Below are positions 1-12,966 of a stretch of DNA of 64,000 nt, piece after piece. Within the stretch, counting starts at the first letter, position 1. Each line of letters begins with the position of its first letter. Position numbers and translations under genes: made by a program. The stretch comes from Aphelidium insulamus (lineage: Eukaryota; Aphelidiomycota; Aphelidea; Aphelidiaceae). Location of the stretch: NCBI GenBank assembly GCA_036784855.1, contig JAZDSV010000019.1, forward strand, positions 1 to 64,000. The letters run 5' to 3'. The notes under the pieces were generated by a model. It was not told the origin of the DNA. It saw nothing but the letters and a program-made list of their open reading frames with translations, and made no database searches.

Positions 1-135
1 CATCATCCATAATAAACCCCCTTACAAGGCAAAAAAAAATATTTGATATAATAATATTTAATCAATAAAGCCTCTGTTTATTTCCCGTCGTTAGTCATCG
101 CTGCCAATCGATTGTTCGCCAAGCGATTGTTCGCC

Positions 136-1044
136 ATGCTACCCCTGAAGCCGCTGTTGTGGCTTGTTCTGCTATTGGCCGTGGCCGTGGCGCCCCGGGC
201 AGACACGGCGGCAGTATTTGCAGCAGCCTCATACGGACACAGCCTACACCAGCTGAATCACCGCCACTCGCCACCGCAGGTCAATCTCGGTTCTCCCCAC
301 TTTGAGCCGGACTTTGAGTACCAGGCACAGCCGCACAAGGACGACCAGCACTACTTTTACCATGCGCAAGACTTTATGGCATTCGGCCAGCCTGCGGAAC
401 CGCTACCGCCACAAGCAATTCCAGCCGAGCCGGCAGACAAGTGGGCAACGAGCGCATCCCCTGCCGTGGCGGAGATTGAAACAGTTGGTGTGGGCAGCGA
501 CGACGACGATGACGACGAGCAGGGCACCGGCATCGACATTGAGGCACTTAGGCGCGACATCAACAAGCACCTGCACCAGTTGAATGTGCCGCTGTCGCCG
601 AAGGAAGCTCATTTACTGCACGCCGACGTTGTCGACAATGCACCCCGGCCCTCAACCACAACCAAAGACACGCCGCACATCCACGTGCCGCATGGATCTC
701 CCGCCGTGGACACTGACGCCTCACCCACCGCCGAAATGCATCGCGCCCACGACAACGGGGAAGAAGTGGACCTGTTACTGACGTGGTTCACGGTGCATGA
801 CACCGACATGAACGGGGCACTGGACGGCATGGAACTGCTGGCCGCATTCAGCGAGTGGGACAACCAGGAGCAGCAAGTACTCACCACGCAGGGACACCAG
901 CACCGGCAGCCACAGCACTTGATCAATGCCCGCGCAGTCCTGGCCAGCATGGTGCAGATGGTGGACCATGTGCTGGACGAGGATGACGCGGACGGCGACG
1001 GCATGATCAGCGTGGACGAGTACCTGCAATCCAACCACCACTGA
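136..1044 (+). CDS. Secreted EF-hand protein, MCFD2-like
   Basis: Single-exon gene of 302 residues. The ATG at 136 opens a clear signal peptide (MLPLKPLLWLVLLLAVAVAP) followed by a low-complexity His/Pro/Asp region with a run of aspartates near residue 121. The C-terminal third holds two EF-hand loops: one starting with DTDMNGALDGME near residue 222 and one with DADGDGMISVDE near residue 284. This order (signal peptide, disordered region, two C-terminal EF-hands) is that of MCFD2, the ER-Golgi cargo receptor subunit that works with LMAN1, and of related EF-hand secretory proteins. MCFD2 itself is about half this length, so the long acidic linker is unusual. Calcium binding is expected because both loops keep their acidic positions. 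The assignment to MCFD2 rather than another secreted EF-hand protein is inference. Confidence 0.6.
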   Translation: MLPLKPLLWLVLLLAVAVAPRADTAAVFAAASYGHSLHQLNHRHSPPQVNLGSPHFEPDFEYQAQPHKDDQHYFYHAQDFMAFGQPAEPLPPQAIPAEPADKWATSASPAVAEIETVGVGSDDDDDDEQGTGIDIEALRRDINKHLHQLNVPLSPKEAHLLHADVVDNAPRPSTTTKDTPHIHVPHGSPAVDTDASPTAEMHRAHDNGEEVDLLLTWFTVHDTDMNGALDGMELLAAFSEWDNQEQQVLTTQGHQHRQPQHLINARAVLASMVQMVDHVLDEDDADGDGMISVDEYLQSNHH

Positions 1045-1124
1045 CTGACTGACTGACAGCCTGTAGCGAGTGGCACCTTTGCCGCACACACAGAGTGCTG
1101 CCCCCATATTCAATATACATACAT

Positions 1125-2139
1125 ATGATGCTTAGCAGGCTGTGCAGTGGAGCGAGGCTGCTTGTGGCGCCAACTGCGGGTGGCTCTGTCCGCCCGGCAG
1201 CTGTGCCGTGTGTGGCGCGTTTGCCGGCATGGCGGAGCGTGCACGCGACTGCCGGAATCGCGTCGTCGTTGGTGCCAGAGTCGCTGCTGCAGCGCGCCGT
1301 TGATCGGCTGCGCAGTCAAGCGGCATCGGCGCCCAGTCGCTCACTCAGCGCCGCACTCGCGCTCCACTCCCGTCTGGAGCACTATCGACGTGAGGAGTCA
1401 CAGGTGCGCACCGCGTTGGACCAGTTGTCGGCACAGGACGACGAAGAGATGCGCGACCTGATGGCCGAGGAGGCCGAGTCGCTGCAGGAACGCGTACTCG
1501 CCCTGGAGTACGAGTTGGTTACGGCACTGCGCGGTCTGGACAGCAAGGAGCAGGGCGACCAAGTCGATATACATCGCGCCAGCATGGAGTTGCGTGCTGG
1601 TGTGTGTCCATATATATATATATATGTGTGTGTGCGGTGTGTCAAGGTGCAAATCAACGACATCCATGCGCAGGTGTGGGCGGCGACGAGGCGCACAAGT
1701 TCATGCTGGACTTGTTGGACATGTACCGACAGCACGCCGCGCACCGTGGCTGGCGCTGTCGTGAGACGCGCGACACCGGCAAGGCACTGGACGGGGCAGC
1801 AAGTCGGGCCGGCAAAAGCGTCTACTTGGACATTGCCGGCGAACGATGTTTCGAGCTTCTCGCCGGCGAGTCGGGCGTCCATCGTGTCCAGCGCCAGCCC
1901 GACAACGATCCGCACAACCGCATCCACACCAGCACGGTCACCGTGGCCGTTCTGCCCGCCATGGACAGCCAGGTAAGTTCTTGTGTGTGCCTTGTTGTAT
2001 GAATCTTTATAGCTGTACATGTGCACATTTCTAAAGACTTAAATGTCCACAGCATACTGACGAAACAGGTGCAAGCTGAACTGAATAAACGCGATTTGGT
2101 GGTGGAGGTGATGCGATCTAGCGGTGCTGGCGGGCAGAG

Positions 2140-2172
<33 letters not shown>

Positions 2173-2640
2173 CCACATTCCCACTGGCATCACGGCATTC
2201 TCACAAGAGCAGCGCAGTCAGCTACAGGTACATTGATGATGTTTCCAAATTACTCGATGTTATTGTCTTATCCACGTGTTTAATTCAACAGAACCGCGCA
2301 CAAGCGATGGCGCTCCTAAAGGAGAGAGTGATGCGCCGCGAGTGGCAAGAGCGCCAATCTATTCGTGATTCCGAACGCCGGGCACAGGTTGGATATCGTC
2401 TCTGCATACATATGTATACCAACGAGGAAGCTAAGTGCAGTACAGCTTGGAGGTGGAGGTCGGTCTGAAAAGATTCGCACGTACAATTTCCCACAAAATC
2501 GCTGTACCGACCACCGTCTGCAGCAAAATTTCAACCTGCAGCAAATCATGGATGGTCGCGGTAAATTGGCGGAGCTCACCGAGCAGCTGTTTGCCAAGAC
2601 ATGCGTCGATGATCTGACCATCAAGTTCGGAGCAGACTGA
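1125..2640 (+). CDS. MTRF1L: Mitochondrial class-I peptide chain release factor
   Basis: Five exons: 1125-1599, 1674-1972, 2069-2227, 2292-2387, 2446-2640, giving 407 residues. It would release the finished peptide from mitochondrial ribosomes at stop codons. The N-terminus is basic and serine/alanine rich, as in a mitochondrial presequence. The first splice restores the family motif RAGVGGDEA. Exon 3 carries the catalytic GGQ loop ([23 protein letters not shown] near 279-281), and exon 5 the conserved [12 protein letters not shown] stretch. In domain 2 the stop-codon-reading tripeptide P-x-T of RF1 is replaced: the sequence runs [16 protein letters not shown] (about 231-246) where bacterial RF1 has VQRVPATESQGRIHTS. 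That may alter codon choice. The start at 1125 is the first ATG; 1128 is also possible. It lies 80 bp downstream of the EF-hand gene on the same strand. Confidence 0.85.
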
Positions 2641-2670
2641 TAGAATATACAAGATGATATCCAAAGTGTT

Positions 2671-5600
2671 CTACTTTTTGCCATCATTGTCTATGACGGG
2701 AGAAAGTGACGCCATCACAGCCGGCATCATCAGTTCCTCAAATGCGCTGTCCTTGAACATGTTGGCTGGCTCGCGATCAAATAGAGTGGCGCAGTTTGTT
2801 GCCAGTTCGGTGCCACTATCATCATGACTTTTGTCGCTTGACGATTGAAGCAATTCAATGAGTTGCAACTGCTCCGCCTTCGTACGTGCACGGCGACCGG
2901 CGACAATGTAGAGCTGCTTTGCACAGGCAAGCGGAGCCATGGTAGCAGCACCTAAAGATGTAGCAACCATGTCTTTAATTGCTGATGCCATCATATTGCG
3001 AACGTCATCTTCATCATCCTGCAGCAGCATAGCTGCTACTGTTTGCACAAAGAGCTTCAAGTGCTGCGCAAACATCAAACACTCGACTCCATTCCACCCG
3101 GACATTGCTTGCAACGCATTTTCGATGGACATAACGGACGCCATGCGCATTGCTACGGGGCAATCTGAATGCGCTGTATCGGTTACGAGCAACAACCATT
3201 CATTCATGTGCTCATTAACCGAAGCTTCGTCCTACATCAGTGTGAGAACTGGTTACAATTACATACATCAAGGTAAGTACCTTGAAGACGCTGCCAAGAG
3301 TCTCTAGCAATCTACATCTTATCGAGACTGACGTGCTTGTAGATTGAATGTACTCCCTCGTTTCGGTAAAAGAGAGCGGCAACTCGGCGCCGACCCTTAG
3401 CAAGCATTCAAGCGCCACTTGACAGAGAACAGGGTGCCCGCCCGTGCAAACGTCCAAATTACTACTGACCATAGATTGAATGACGGTGATAAGTTCGTAT
3501 CTTAATGCCGAATTTAGATGTCCAACTGCATAATTTTGGGCGAAATAGTGGAGCGTGGCAATTTTTGCTTCATAACTCTTGGCGCTCGACAGAACTGACA
3601 CGGTGCCACCCACAAGCTTATCCGCCTCCAGAAGGCTGAGTTGCAGTAATGCAATTTCTTTTTCACACATGGGGTCCAAAATGCACTGGTTTCCACCAAA
3701 ATCGAGCATATCGCTGGGGAGAATCGTTTGTTTGCAAAAGAGTCGCAGCAACTTGCATGCCAGTGCAGGTATCATGCGGCAAGTCTTGTGCGTTATCAAT
3801 GTCTGTTGTAAAACATGACTGGCAGCTTCTAGGCTAATAGCAGGCCGTAGCTCGGCTTGCTTTGAAGTGATTGAGTCGCCATATAGTGGATTTGCTCCCA
3901 ATTCTCGTTCGTCGTCGAAATATTCTTCTGATGGGGTTCCGTATTCTTTAAAAACAAACAACATCTGCAACAGACAGCCATGTATAGCGTTTTTGTTGAG
4001 CGGCGAGTGTTCATTTGGCGTCATTAATGTCGTCAGCTGAGATATCAATTTCTCCGCATGCGCCACTATTGCCGACGAGTCCCGCGGCAATAATGACGCG
4101 ATTGCCAAGGCAGCAAGCCGGCGAATTTTGTAGTTCGAATGAGTCGTCAGCGTTTGCAATGACTGTACTACTTCGTCCATCCACGCTTCAGCAATGGATG
4201 TCGATTTCAAATTAGCAAGGATCAATAGAGCGGGAAAAGTGCTGCCAGAGTTCTCGGACAATGGTTTTGCCAACACCTGGGCTATGTGATTTAACAGCCG
4301 CGAATAATGCTTGCTGAAATAGGCAATCGTCATCGTTCCGCCGCTTGATGCATCATTAAACTTTTTGATACCAAATACTCGTGCCACCATGGTGGAATAG
4401 AGCATTGTGGCACAATTTCGAATTGCCCAGCTACAATATGTCATTAAATGGGATTATGCAGGCATAAAAATGGGGCATACCATGGGTTATCAAAACCATC
4501 AATCGCCAAAATAAATGCATCGCAGATCCAGATGGAAATGTCGATAGAGATTGCCGCATCACGGAAGATGCATCTTAGAATGTTCATCCCATGCACTTGT
4601 GGCAAGTCAGAATTGTTGTTGTTGATATCACTCTCCTTCAGTGGAGAATTTGCAACATCAAAAAGTGATCGAGCTGCGAACGACAAAAGTGGGCGTCCCG
4701 GTATATCCGGTTTCGGCATGGACGCATAAGAAGAGCTAACCTCTGTCGACATTGACATAAATGGAACGTATGAAGCAATCGGGATCTCGATTTCGGCGCG
4801 CAAGATTGCGACAATGCTCATGGGTAGACCGGCGCTTCGACGGGTGATACTAATATCACATACGCGAGCGTGTTCCAGATCCTCGACCAGACAATTGTAC
4901 ATTGTTTTCCACTCTACCTCCGTGCCACTTCGTAAATATCTACAACATAGAGTTTCCCAGGCAGGCATTACACTGCTTATCGCGCCCATATGGCGAACGG
5001 TGGCCAACAACGTGCGTATTAGGTCAATAACGCCATCAAAGCGGGTCGGAGAACTTCCTTTCGGCGTCGATCGCACAATTAGCGCAATGAGCGCGCACGT
5101 TTCCTTCACTGTCCTCCAACAAGAACTGGTAAGCAGGCTGCTCTTTTGGTCAGCAGTCATATCCCCAAAACTTTGCGACGCCAATTGAGAATTAAGCACC
5201 GCATCGTCCACATTTTCAGCAAGGTCTTCAAATGATGCGGGAAGATATCCTTCCGGGGCTTGACTGGACAATACTTTAAGCACCGCTAGCGTTGCTGAAA
5301 TTGAAACTTGCAATGCACGGGACGACAGTTCATTGACCAATTTCGATTCTTTGTCCAGCAAAACGTCTTGAAACACCCTATGCACCTGGACTAGAGTGGT
5401 GTACATTGGTGAATCCTGCAAGCTGCCAAATAGATCGAGCTCAGCCATCGCAACCTGGGACTCCAACTGGTCCAATGAGCGTCGAGCAAAATCAACTGGA
5501 AGTTAACCATTGTTCACAAGTATATCAATTCACCTACCAGCAGTGCAATTATCGTTGCCCTGTGCAGATCGTCCGCGAAGCAGTGATGAAAGTAGCAACG

Positions 5601-7904
5601 ATCCAGCGTCGACGTCCGATGGTCGATGACTTTGAGCCCATTTGATCGCTTCGGCTATCCAATGATCAAATTCATTGGCGTCAATGGCAGAAGCGTTGCC
5701 AAACAATGGCCACTCTCTCAGTATAGCCGATGCTTCGGTGCGCACCATCTCGCTTCTGCTTCGTATGCAATCCACCAACACAAGCCATGATTCCGAGGAC
5801 ACGAGCTTCACGGAAAATGGAAACGAGATGCGGCCAAGTGTGCAATCGTAGCCTGCGATAAGCGGCACAGCTGTCGGATCGTCGCTCACGCCAAAAATCT
5901 CAGTCATGTATCGCACAATAGATATGGCCGACATGAGTAGCGGCAACGGTTTGTGACAGCGACACCACGACAAAACAGATTCAATGAGCCAGCTGACAAA
6001 GGACTGATACTTTGCAATTGTCGAGTGATATATCGCGTCGTCTTGCCCGTTGTACTTGGGACTTTTGAGCGCATCCAAATGTTTCTTGTGGACGGCGTAC
6101 AGATAGCCGCGCAGTCTGACCAGCAGCCTGTTGAAGCCGCTCAGGAATTCTTGCCGAAACGATGCATCAGAAGTCATGCACCAAAAGTAAAGCCCATCTC
6201 TAATGGTCGCCATCTCATCATCAGTCACGGGGGAGTTTATGCGATGACCAGCAAATAAGGCGCTTATGGCTGCTGTTTGCAACTCCAGATCCTGGCAGTG
6301 CAAAGCGTCGAGAAATAGCTTACTATGAGTGGCTGAATCGAATGCAAACGAGATTCCCAGTTGCTTTGCCGGCGCCACCATCATTACTAGTGCGTACTGA
6401 ACATGGACGCCGCCACCTTCAGCACTACTTGTGGTAAGCGCGCGCGCAAATGTCGGAAAGGTTTCTCTAGCTGGTGGATTATTGTAGCAGACAGCCAGCA
6501 GACGTTTCAAAAGCACTTTGCCAACTTGATTGCGGAGGGATACAGCATTGCCAGTGAGGGCTTTGACCACCGGGGGAATAAAAGAGTCCAGCCACTGGAG
6601 TTGTTCCGTGATGACCTCCATTCGGAATGATTTTTTCATTGTCTGAACAATTGTTAAAATGATGTCGGTGGCTCGTCCACGGACTCTCTCGTCACTCAGA
6701 GCAAAGATGGAATCTTCCAGCAAAGACGGTCTAAACTTCCAAACTGTATTCAATGGGACTTCTCCAGCCAATATACTCCACATTCCAATGGAGGCCTACC
6801 CGGTCAGTCACCCTAACTGATGGAACACAGTTAACCCACCTTTTCCTCGGTATGTCCGGCTGATCTGCCAACTGCATTGCAGAGTGACTCTCCCGTAGGA
6901 TCGCACGACATCATCAGTCTCACCAAGACGTGAAAACATTCTTGAATCTTGCGACACACGGCCGGATCGTCCCACAATCGCCACAGCACAGTACAAGTGC
7001 CACCGAACCAATCCTGAACAAACTGTGCTATCGAAGATCTCAGATCTCCTCCAGCACGATGGCCATCTGCCAGAAGCTGTGCGAATTGCAGCACGGCATC
7101 AGCCGACATTAAGCGGACCACCGAATTTTCCACCGACAAGAGCAACATCGTCAACGCGGGCAGATGTGCCCTCCACAGTGGTTCCTTGGACGTGGCACCA
7201 CTAATGACAAATGCATCCGGCGCTTTGAGAGCCGACAATATTCCACGCAGCCATATGGACGCCAATGCCGGGTCGTTGTCGGTTAGCGCGAATAGACTTT
7301 CAACTTTAAGGGCCAGATCTGTGGCACTGGCTCCACTCGACACCGTCATCGCCCACGACATGGCACTCAAATGCCGGATTTCGTACGTGAGTGAGGCACT
7401 TTCTGCATTCAATGCCAGTTGCCGCAACAGTGCGATGCTGCCATTACCGCCACCGACATCAATGTCATGTGGATGTAAAGTGAGCGCCACAAAGCATTTC
7501 AACGCGTCGGCTGAGGGTGTGCTGGATGTCACGTCGGCGTATACGCGTTCAATAATAGCCGAGCCAATGGTAGACAGGGAACCGTCAACGCCACGGAGCA
7601 GGCAACGCGCTCGCTGCACTATGAGCGCGATAGTGGCGAATGAACCCAAAGCAGCATCCAGATGTGAACAGATTCCTTCGGCAATCATCTCCCGCTGAGT
7701 TGATGAAGGGGAGTCACCAGCAGCACTCCACTGCCGTGCAATAAAGTCAGTAGCCAGTTGACGGTCTTTGCCACGCGTCGACTTGGCAAATATCGCGTCG
7801 ACCGCCGCCTGCACCGTGCTAAAATTCGCTGGCATGATAATTTGTGAGAATTTGGTGTTCAACTCCAATTCGTCAGCATTCTCATAATTGCGCGCGTTTC
7901 TCAT
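2671..7904 (-). CDS. THADA: THADA/Trm732 family HEAT-repeat protein (DUF2428)
   Basis: Five exons on the minus strand: 7904-6840, 6795-5538, 5495-4481, 4430-3281, 3231-2671, giving 1682 residues; introns are 42-60 nt. The family partners with the Trm7/FTSJ1 methyltransferase for 2'-O-methylation of position 32 in tRNA anticodon loops; animal THADA has further reported roles. The diagnostic DUF2428 block is clear. RRSAGLPMSIVAILRAEI lies near residue 993, then LPQVHGMNILRCIFRD, and after the exon 3/4 splice WAIRNCATMLYSTMVARVFG. The rest is helical repeat with no catalytic motif, as expected for a scaffold. Length lies between yeast Trm732 and human THADA. The ATG at 7904 is the first in frame. 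The 3' end is 30 bp from the stop of the convergent release factor gene. Confidence 0.88.
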
Positions 7905-8773
7905 ATTCAAGGCACTCTTCGTGTGAAATTTAAAATTGAAAGCACATGTTAACGCTTTTATGAGAACCAGTTTTACTGATGGCAGGTACCAGTCGCATCA
8001 ACTTGGCTTCATTTCAACTTTATTTAACTTTGAAATGTTCTCATTCAGTTGCGGGAAATTCATTCTTGAGCCCGATTACGGCGCCTTGTATGAAAGATAT
8101 TCTAATAATAGTATTAATATTGCATAGTATTAGCAATGAGGAAGTAAGGATTTACTTTTCTTTCTGAAATGATCGCATTATCGAAATTATGCTATATCAA
8201 TGATGAGGCTGTTGAAACGGTGGAAGAAGTACATAAGTGCTGCTAGGATAAGAAGTTAACCGTCCACGATATGTAGTTGGTGGCAATATCGTGCTGTATC
8301 CGCCGGCTCCGTGGACAACCATTGTTTAATCAATGTCATATCATCATATCATATCCCCAATGTTGTTGCCACAATGGGCACGGATTCCATTGTTTTACAA
8401 TCAAAACCTCATCGCGGCAGCAGCTGCAATGAGAAACTCTGAGTGGAGTGGTCACTGTTTTAGTTGTGAATAAACATATTTTGCCAAAATTCTCACCACC
8501 AACATCCCGAACAAGACCTTAGGTTTAACCCGTTAAGATTAACATAATTCAGGAGAAAGAGGGCACATCAGAGGCTGCAATTCATCACAATGCAGCAAAT
8601 TGGTCAGGCCATTGTTGATCGAACTCCAGTTCAATCCAGAACGCCAGCTGGGACGTTCTGGACTGCCAATTTAATTGTAAATAAATTGCCTGTTAAGCAA
8701 CAAAAAGGAAATATGTCGCGATTGTGCGCTGTCGCAACTTGCCTCAAACAGACCCGTTTGTATCACATTGGAC
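7905..8773. other. Intergenic region with a dispersed repeat
   Basis: This 870-bp gap separates the divergent THADA and coiled-coil genes and should hold both promoters. I see no convincing coding frame. Its right part contains a repeat also present near 24.2-24.5 kb (separate entry). Confidence 0.5.
8561..8705 (+). repeat. Dispersed repeat, copy 1
   Basis: A block of about 140 bp (from GGGCACATCAGAGGCTGCAA to TAAATTGCCTGTTAAGC) recurs in pieces at 24223-24262 and 24386-24490. The shared text includes CAATTCATCACAATGCAGCA and GGACTGCCAATTTAATTGTA. Divergence is a few percent plus small indels. No open frame is shared between copies, so it looks like a short non-coding interspersed element. 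Its class is unknown. Confidence 0.7.
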
Positions 8774-11700
8774 ATGCCCGCGGAGGAACCGGCATTGGCC
8801 AGTGCCGTCCCGTCCACTCCCAAGTCATCTAGTGGTGGTGGCGATGGTGGCGATGGGGACCCTTTCACCAACAGCAGCCACTTTGCCACCAACCAGGGCC
8901 GCACTGTGTTTCCGGCACATGCTGCACAGCGCAAGCTATTCCTCGCCAACTCCGACGACTTGGTATACAGCAGCGCAGAGTCGTGCCAGTCCGATATGGA
9001 CCTGCCCCCATACACTCCGGTGCCTGCGAGACGCATCCATCCCGCCGGATTGTCACCATTTGAAGCCGTAATTGGCACCGCCGCGACGCCCAGCTCACAG
9101 CGGTCTGGCGTCGACAGTCACACCTCCCCGACACACTCTCACCACTCCGATTCCTCACCGACACACAGCCTGGACTTGGCGGCTGAAGTAGGCACATCGT
9201 CGCCCGCCTCTGTCATCAAGGCATGGAGACGCAAAGAGCACGATTATATGTCACAGATTGCCAGCCAGGACAAGATAATTGCCGAGTTGGAGACACGTAT
9301 AGCCTCCCTGCATACCGCCACTGGCCACGACAGAAAGTTGAGTGAGCAGCGCCAGCAAAACACGGCCATGCTACATGGCCACATTGATCAGGTCCGTACG
9401 CAATTGCATCGTTCTATATGTGCGCTTATAAATTGCATTATGAATTATTGACCAAAGTGAGTAGCTCTCGGAAGAGAAGGAATCTCTTACTCGCAGTCTC
9501 GCTGCTGAAAAAGAACACAGTAGCCTGCTTAAACGACAGCTTGACCATGTTAACGGTAGAATGCAGCCCTGCTCTGATGGCATTGTGCATACACTCATGA
9601 ACTGTGTCAGCTATTCAGGGAGATTTACGAAACGAGATTGCAAGGAAAGAATCGTTAATTCAAGAGCAGCTGCAAAAAATTACAGATTTTAAGGCGGCGC
9701 TTACAGAGGTAAGTTTGCGTGTACTGCCAACAGTATGAACATTGATTATTATGATACATAGGCTCAACGCTCAAACAATGAGCTGTCTGCACTGGCATCG
9801 CAATCTGCTGCACAATTGGACCGGCTTCATGAGCTGGAGGAGCAACTCGCGATTAAGGAGCGTGAAAACAGTACTCTCTTGAGCGAGGTCGAGCAGTTGA
9901 CAAGCCGAGTTCACGATATGCCCACTGATGACTTTTTCCACACACGCGCAGACCAGCAGGTCAGTGTCGCCGATTTTTTTTATAGGAGAAATAACTGCGT
10001 GTCAGACTTTGGGCGGGGAACTAGCCACGGTCGCCCAAATTGATTTAGCTGTCAGTAAAGAGAGTTTGCAAAACAATCAAGGTAGCTCTGGTAAGTTGCT
10101 GCTGGTATATGTTGGGCTGAATCATGCACTGACGTGAATGAAGACTCTGAAAATGAAATTGTGAAGCTGAACGACGTAATAAAAGACCTGCAGCAGCAGC
10201 TCGCCGAAGCATTGGAAGCGCGACATCCCGCGGACCACTTTGAAAGCACGAGACTATTTGACGTTGAATCGGCGGATGAGGGCCGTCACTCACAGATGGT
10301 CCCCATCACACCTTCACATTCTCATCGGTTACGGTCGGGAGTGGTATCGTCGCCGAGTCTTTCTCCGGGCCCCATGGAGGACTTAACAGTCACGGCTCCC
10401 ATGGTTGTTGCGTCTACTCCAGTTTTGTGGAACCTGTTTGATAAATTGGATGAGGGCATGCAAGACTTGGTCGGGAAAGATGGGCCGGTAATGGAAGTAA
10501 ACCGGGATGGCGTCTTGGCGAGCTACACGGCTGAATTGGCTGGCTGGTTGGCCGCGCTGAAAGACGAAGTCGGACAGGCGCTGCAGGAATCATTGCACGG
10601 CAGGTTTTTCATGCGTGTTCTTGTCACCCACTCATGCAGAGTTTAATTCTAGAGCTTTCCCGCCTCAAATCGCAAAAGAAGCAGCTGAAACAGAAACTGT
10701 CGGAAGCCACGCGCGATAGAAATTCCGCCGTGCGCCAATGTCAAGTACTGCGGGCCGAGACTGCCGAATCTACCGCAAAAGTCGCAGAATGCATTGCTGC
10801 CAGAGATCGGGCAGAGCTAGAGTACACCGCAATTCGGTCCCAGCTGCGGGTCAAGAGTAACGAGGTGGCCGATGTGCGAACAGAACTGCTGGCCATGAAG
10901 AACCAGTACGCGGCACTTCACGAGCGACACGAACGCATCCTGATGCAGAAGGAGGATGCAACGTGGACAACCACGCCTTCAAAACTTAACCTTACAGCAT
11001 CGAATGAGCCTTCAATTACCTCAGCGGCTCCAAGCACTGCATCCCGTGCTGCGGGCATTATCGAAAAGCGGAATCAGGAGATCTCCATGTATCGCAAGAC
11101 TGTCGCGCGGTTGGAGGATCGAGTAAAGGAGCTGGAGGCTGCCGGCATGGAGGACAAGCACGATCGATCGGTGGTTGCTCCTCCGGAAGTTAACCTGGAT
11201 GGTGACGAAAAGGATGACATTGCTCTTCCCAGCGAGCCATCGACCATTTTGCGCTTGCTAGCTACCACGCTGTCACCATCACCAAGCATTCGCCGCCGAC
11301 GTAAATCGGCCACGGCTACCGACGCACTCCAGTCCGAAAAATCGATGAATCTGACTGAGCTCCCTCCAGCCGTACCGGCTGACCGCTCCAGATCTGGCTG
11401 GCTAGCATGGACCAACACTTTCTCATTGTGGGGGTACACTCTTCTAATGTGGACATTCGGAGTCCTGGTTGGTATGTGGTCTGTAGGGTGGCTGGTGCGG
11501 TCTGGTGTGGTCCGGTTGCCGCCTCAGCATCACATGATGGCCGCGCAATATATCGATTTGGATGGTGGCATCCATGGCGACTCGGTTGACTCGCTGAACA
11601 TTCAAGATTCTCCGTTTACAGCTTATCAAGATGATGTTCAGATTTTGCAGGGATTTCAGTCTGATACCCATGCTAGTCTGGACAATGCGCCAAATGAGCT

Positions 11701-12016
11701 CGAAGAACCTACCTTCAAAGAGGACGACATGCCCCGATACGATGTACCAATTGATGACGCCGAGCAGCTACCGTCTGATGAAATCAGCGTTGATGATAAA
11801 ATTGCACCTGCAGATTCCGATGACAGAAGCACTCAAGATAAGACTGGAGACGCCCTGTGTCGGTTGTCGCACATATATTATATGGTCAGTGGGTGGGCTG
11901 TTGAGCGGTGGGGGGAATTAATGCAACGAATTCAGCACCTCGAAACTCATGACACATCTGTACCACAACGAATGACTGTAGACGCTAATATCGCCCCGGA
12001 GCCGCTTGTTTTCTAG
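8774..12016 (+). CDS. Coiled-coil protein with one C-terminal membrane segment
   Basis: Seven exons: 8774-9391, 9465-9555, 9611-9708, 9762-9959, 10006-10090, 10144-10603, 10642-12016, giving 974 residues. The first 150 residues are Ser/Thr/Pro-rich and disordered. From about 150 to 370 and again from about 520 to 720 the sequence has long heptad coiled coils, with stretches such as LSEEKESLTRSLAAEKEHSS and LDRLHELEEQLAIKERENST. Near residues 776-806 there is a single hydrophobic segment (LLMWTFGVLVGMWSVGWLV), followed by about 170 acidic residues. The layout resembles golgin-type or nuclear-envelope tethers, but I recognise no family and the long acidic tail after the membrane segment is not typical of golgins. 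The exon 6/7 junction uses an acceptor two bases past a nearby CAG, chosen because only it keeps frame. Confidence 0.6.
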
Positions 12017-12120
12017 TTATTGCAATATACGTACAAAATTCAAAAGTATGCACGTATGTATGTCATTACATCAGCCCGTTTATATCTGCCGATTTTTCGT
12101 CGTACAATGAGGACCTCTAT

Positions 12121-12333
12121 TTAGAGTGTAGAAATGGCTTCTGTCAGTAAGTATTCAATCCACTGCACAACATTCTGGTTTCCAACTTCTACCATACAGC
12201 GCTGCTCATCCCATGGGCACCCATTAGCGCGTGCCCATTGCAGTACTGCCAGCTGCCCACCTTTGGCAGCCGATGTACAGGTAACTTCATCCCACTGACA
12301 GCCATTTGCTGCTGTAAGCTTGCTGATTAGCAA
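12121..12333 (-). pseudogene. Fragment of a WAR-type ankyrin-repeat protein
   Basis: About 70 codons on the minus strand match the last repeats of the ankyrin family seen at 29.6-31.1 kb. They include NGCQWDEVTCTSAAKGG and LAVLQWARANGCPWDEQRC. There is no start codon, and the upstream end runs directly into the palindromic array at 12334. It reads as a truncated gene end, probably cut when the array formed. Confidence 0.7.
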
Positions 12334-12966
12334 GCTTGCAACTGTGCCGTAATCTTTATTAGCTGTAAATTAGCTGTAAGCTTGCTAATTTACAGCTAAT
12401 AAAGATTACGGCACAGTTGCATGGCAACTATATTAATAATATAATATTGAATAAAAACGATTTATTTAAGAACCTTAAATAAGTAATAGTACTACTAAAA
12501 GCTTAAATAAATCGTTTACCAGCAAAGAACCTTAAATAAGTAATAGTACTACTAAAAGCTTTGCTGGTGATGCATAGGGTATCCCTATGCTCTTCTCTTG
12601 CTGCTAAGCTTGCTTATTAGCAAGCTTACAGCTAATTTACAGCTAATAAAGATTACGGCACAGTTGTATGGCAACTAAATTAATAATATAATATTGAATA
12701 AATGGTTGCTTCCAACGATTTATTTAAGAACCTTATAAGTAATAGTACTACTAAAAGCTTTGCTGGTGATGCATAGGGATACCCTATGCATCACCAGCAA
12801 ACTTATTCAATATTCAATATTGAATAAATGATGGTTGCTTTCAAACGGTTTATTTAAGAATCTTAAATTTGCTTTCAAACGATTTGCTTTCAAACGATTT
12901 ATTTAAGAATCTTAAATAATGGTAGTACTACTAAGAGCTTAGCAGCAACAGAACATAGGGCGACAC
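12334..12966. repeat. AT-rich palindromic array beside the broken GH26 copy
   Basis: The stretch is built from short inverted and direct repeats. A 33-bp arm at 12338-12370 is repeated inverted and exact at 12388-12420, with a third near-copy at about 12636-12668. The last coding bases plus stop of the GH26 gene (TTTGCTGGTGATGCATAGG) recur at 12560-12578 and 12759-12777. They recur inverted at 12783-12801, where the last two form a perfect hairpin with a 3-base loop. Short motifs TAGTACTACT and TATTTAAGAA are scattered between. No gene fits. Confidence 0.85.

Noticed and set aside
7936-8127. Open frame between THADA and the coiled-coil gene
   Set aside because: AT-driven composition, no similarity to any family, and it lies in a likely promoter region.
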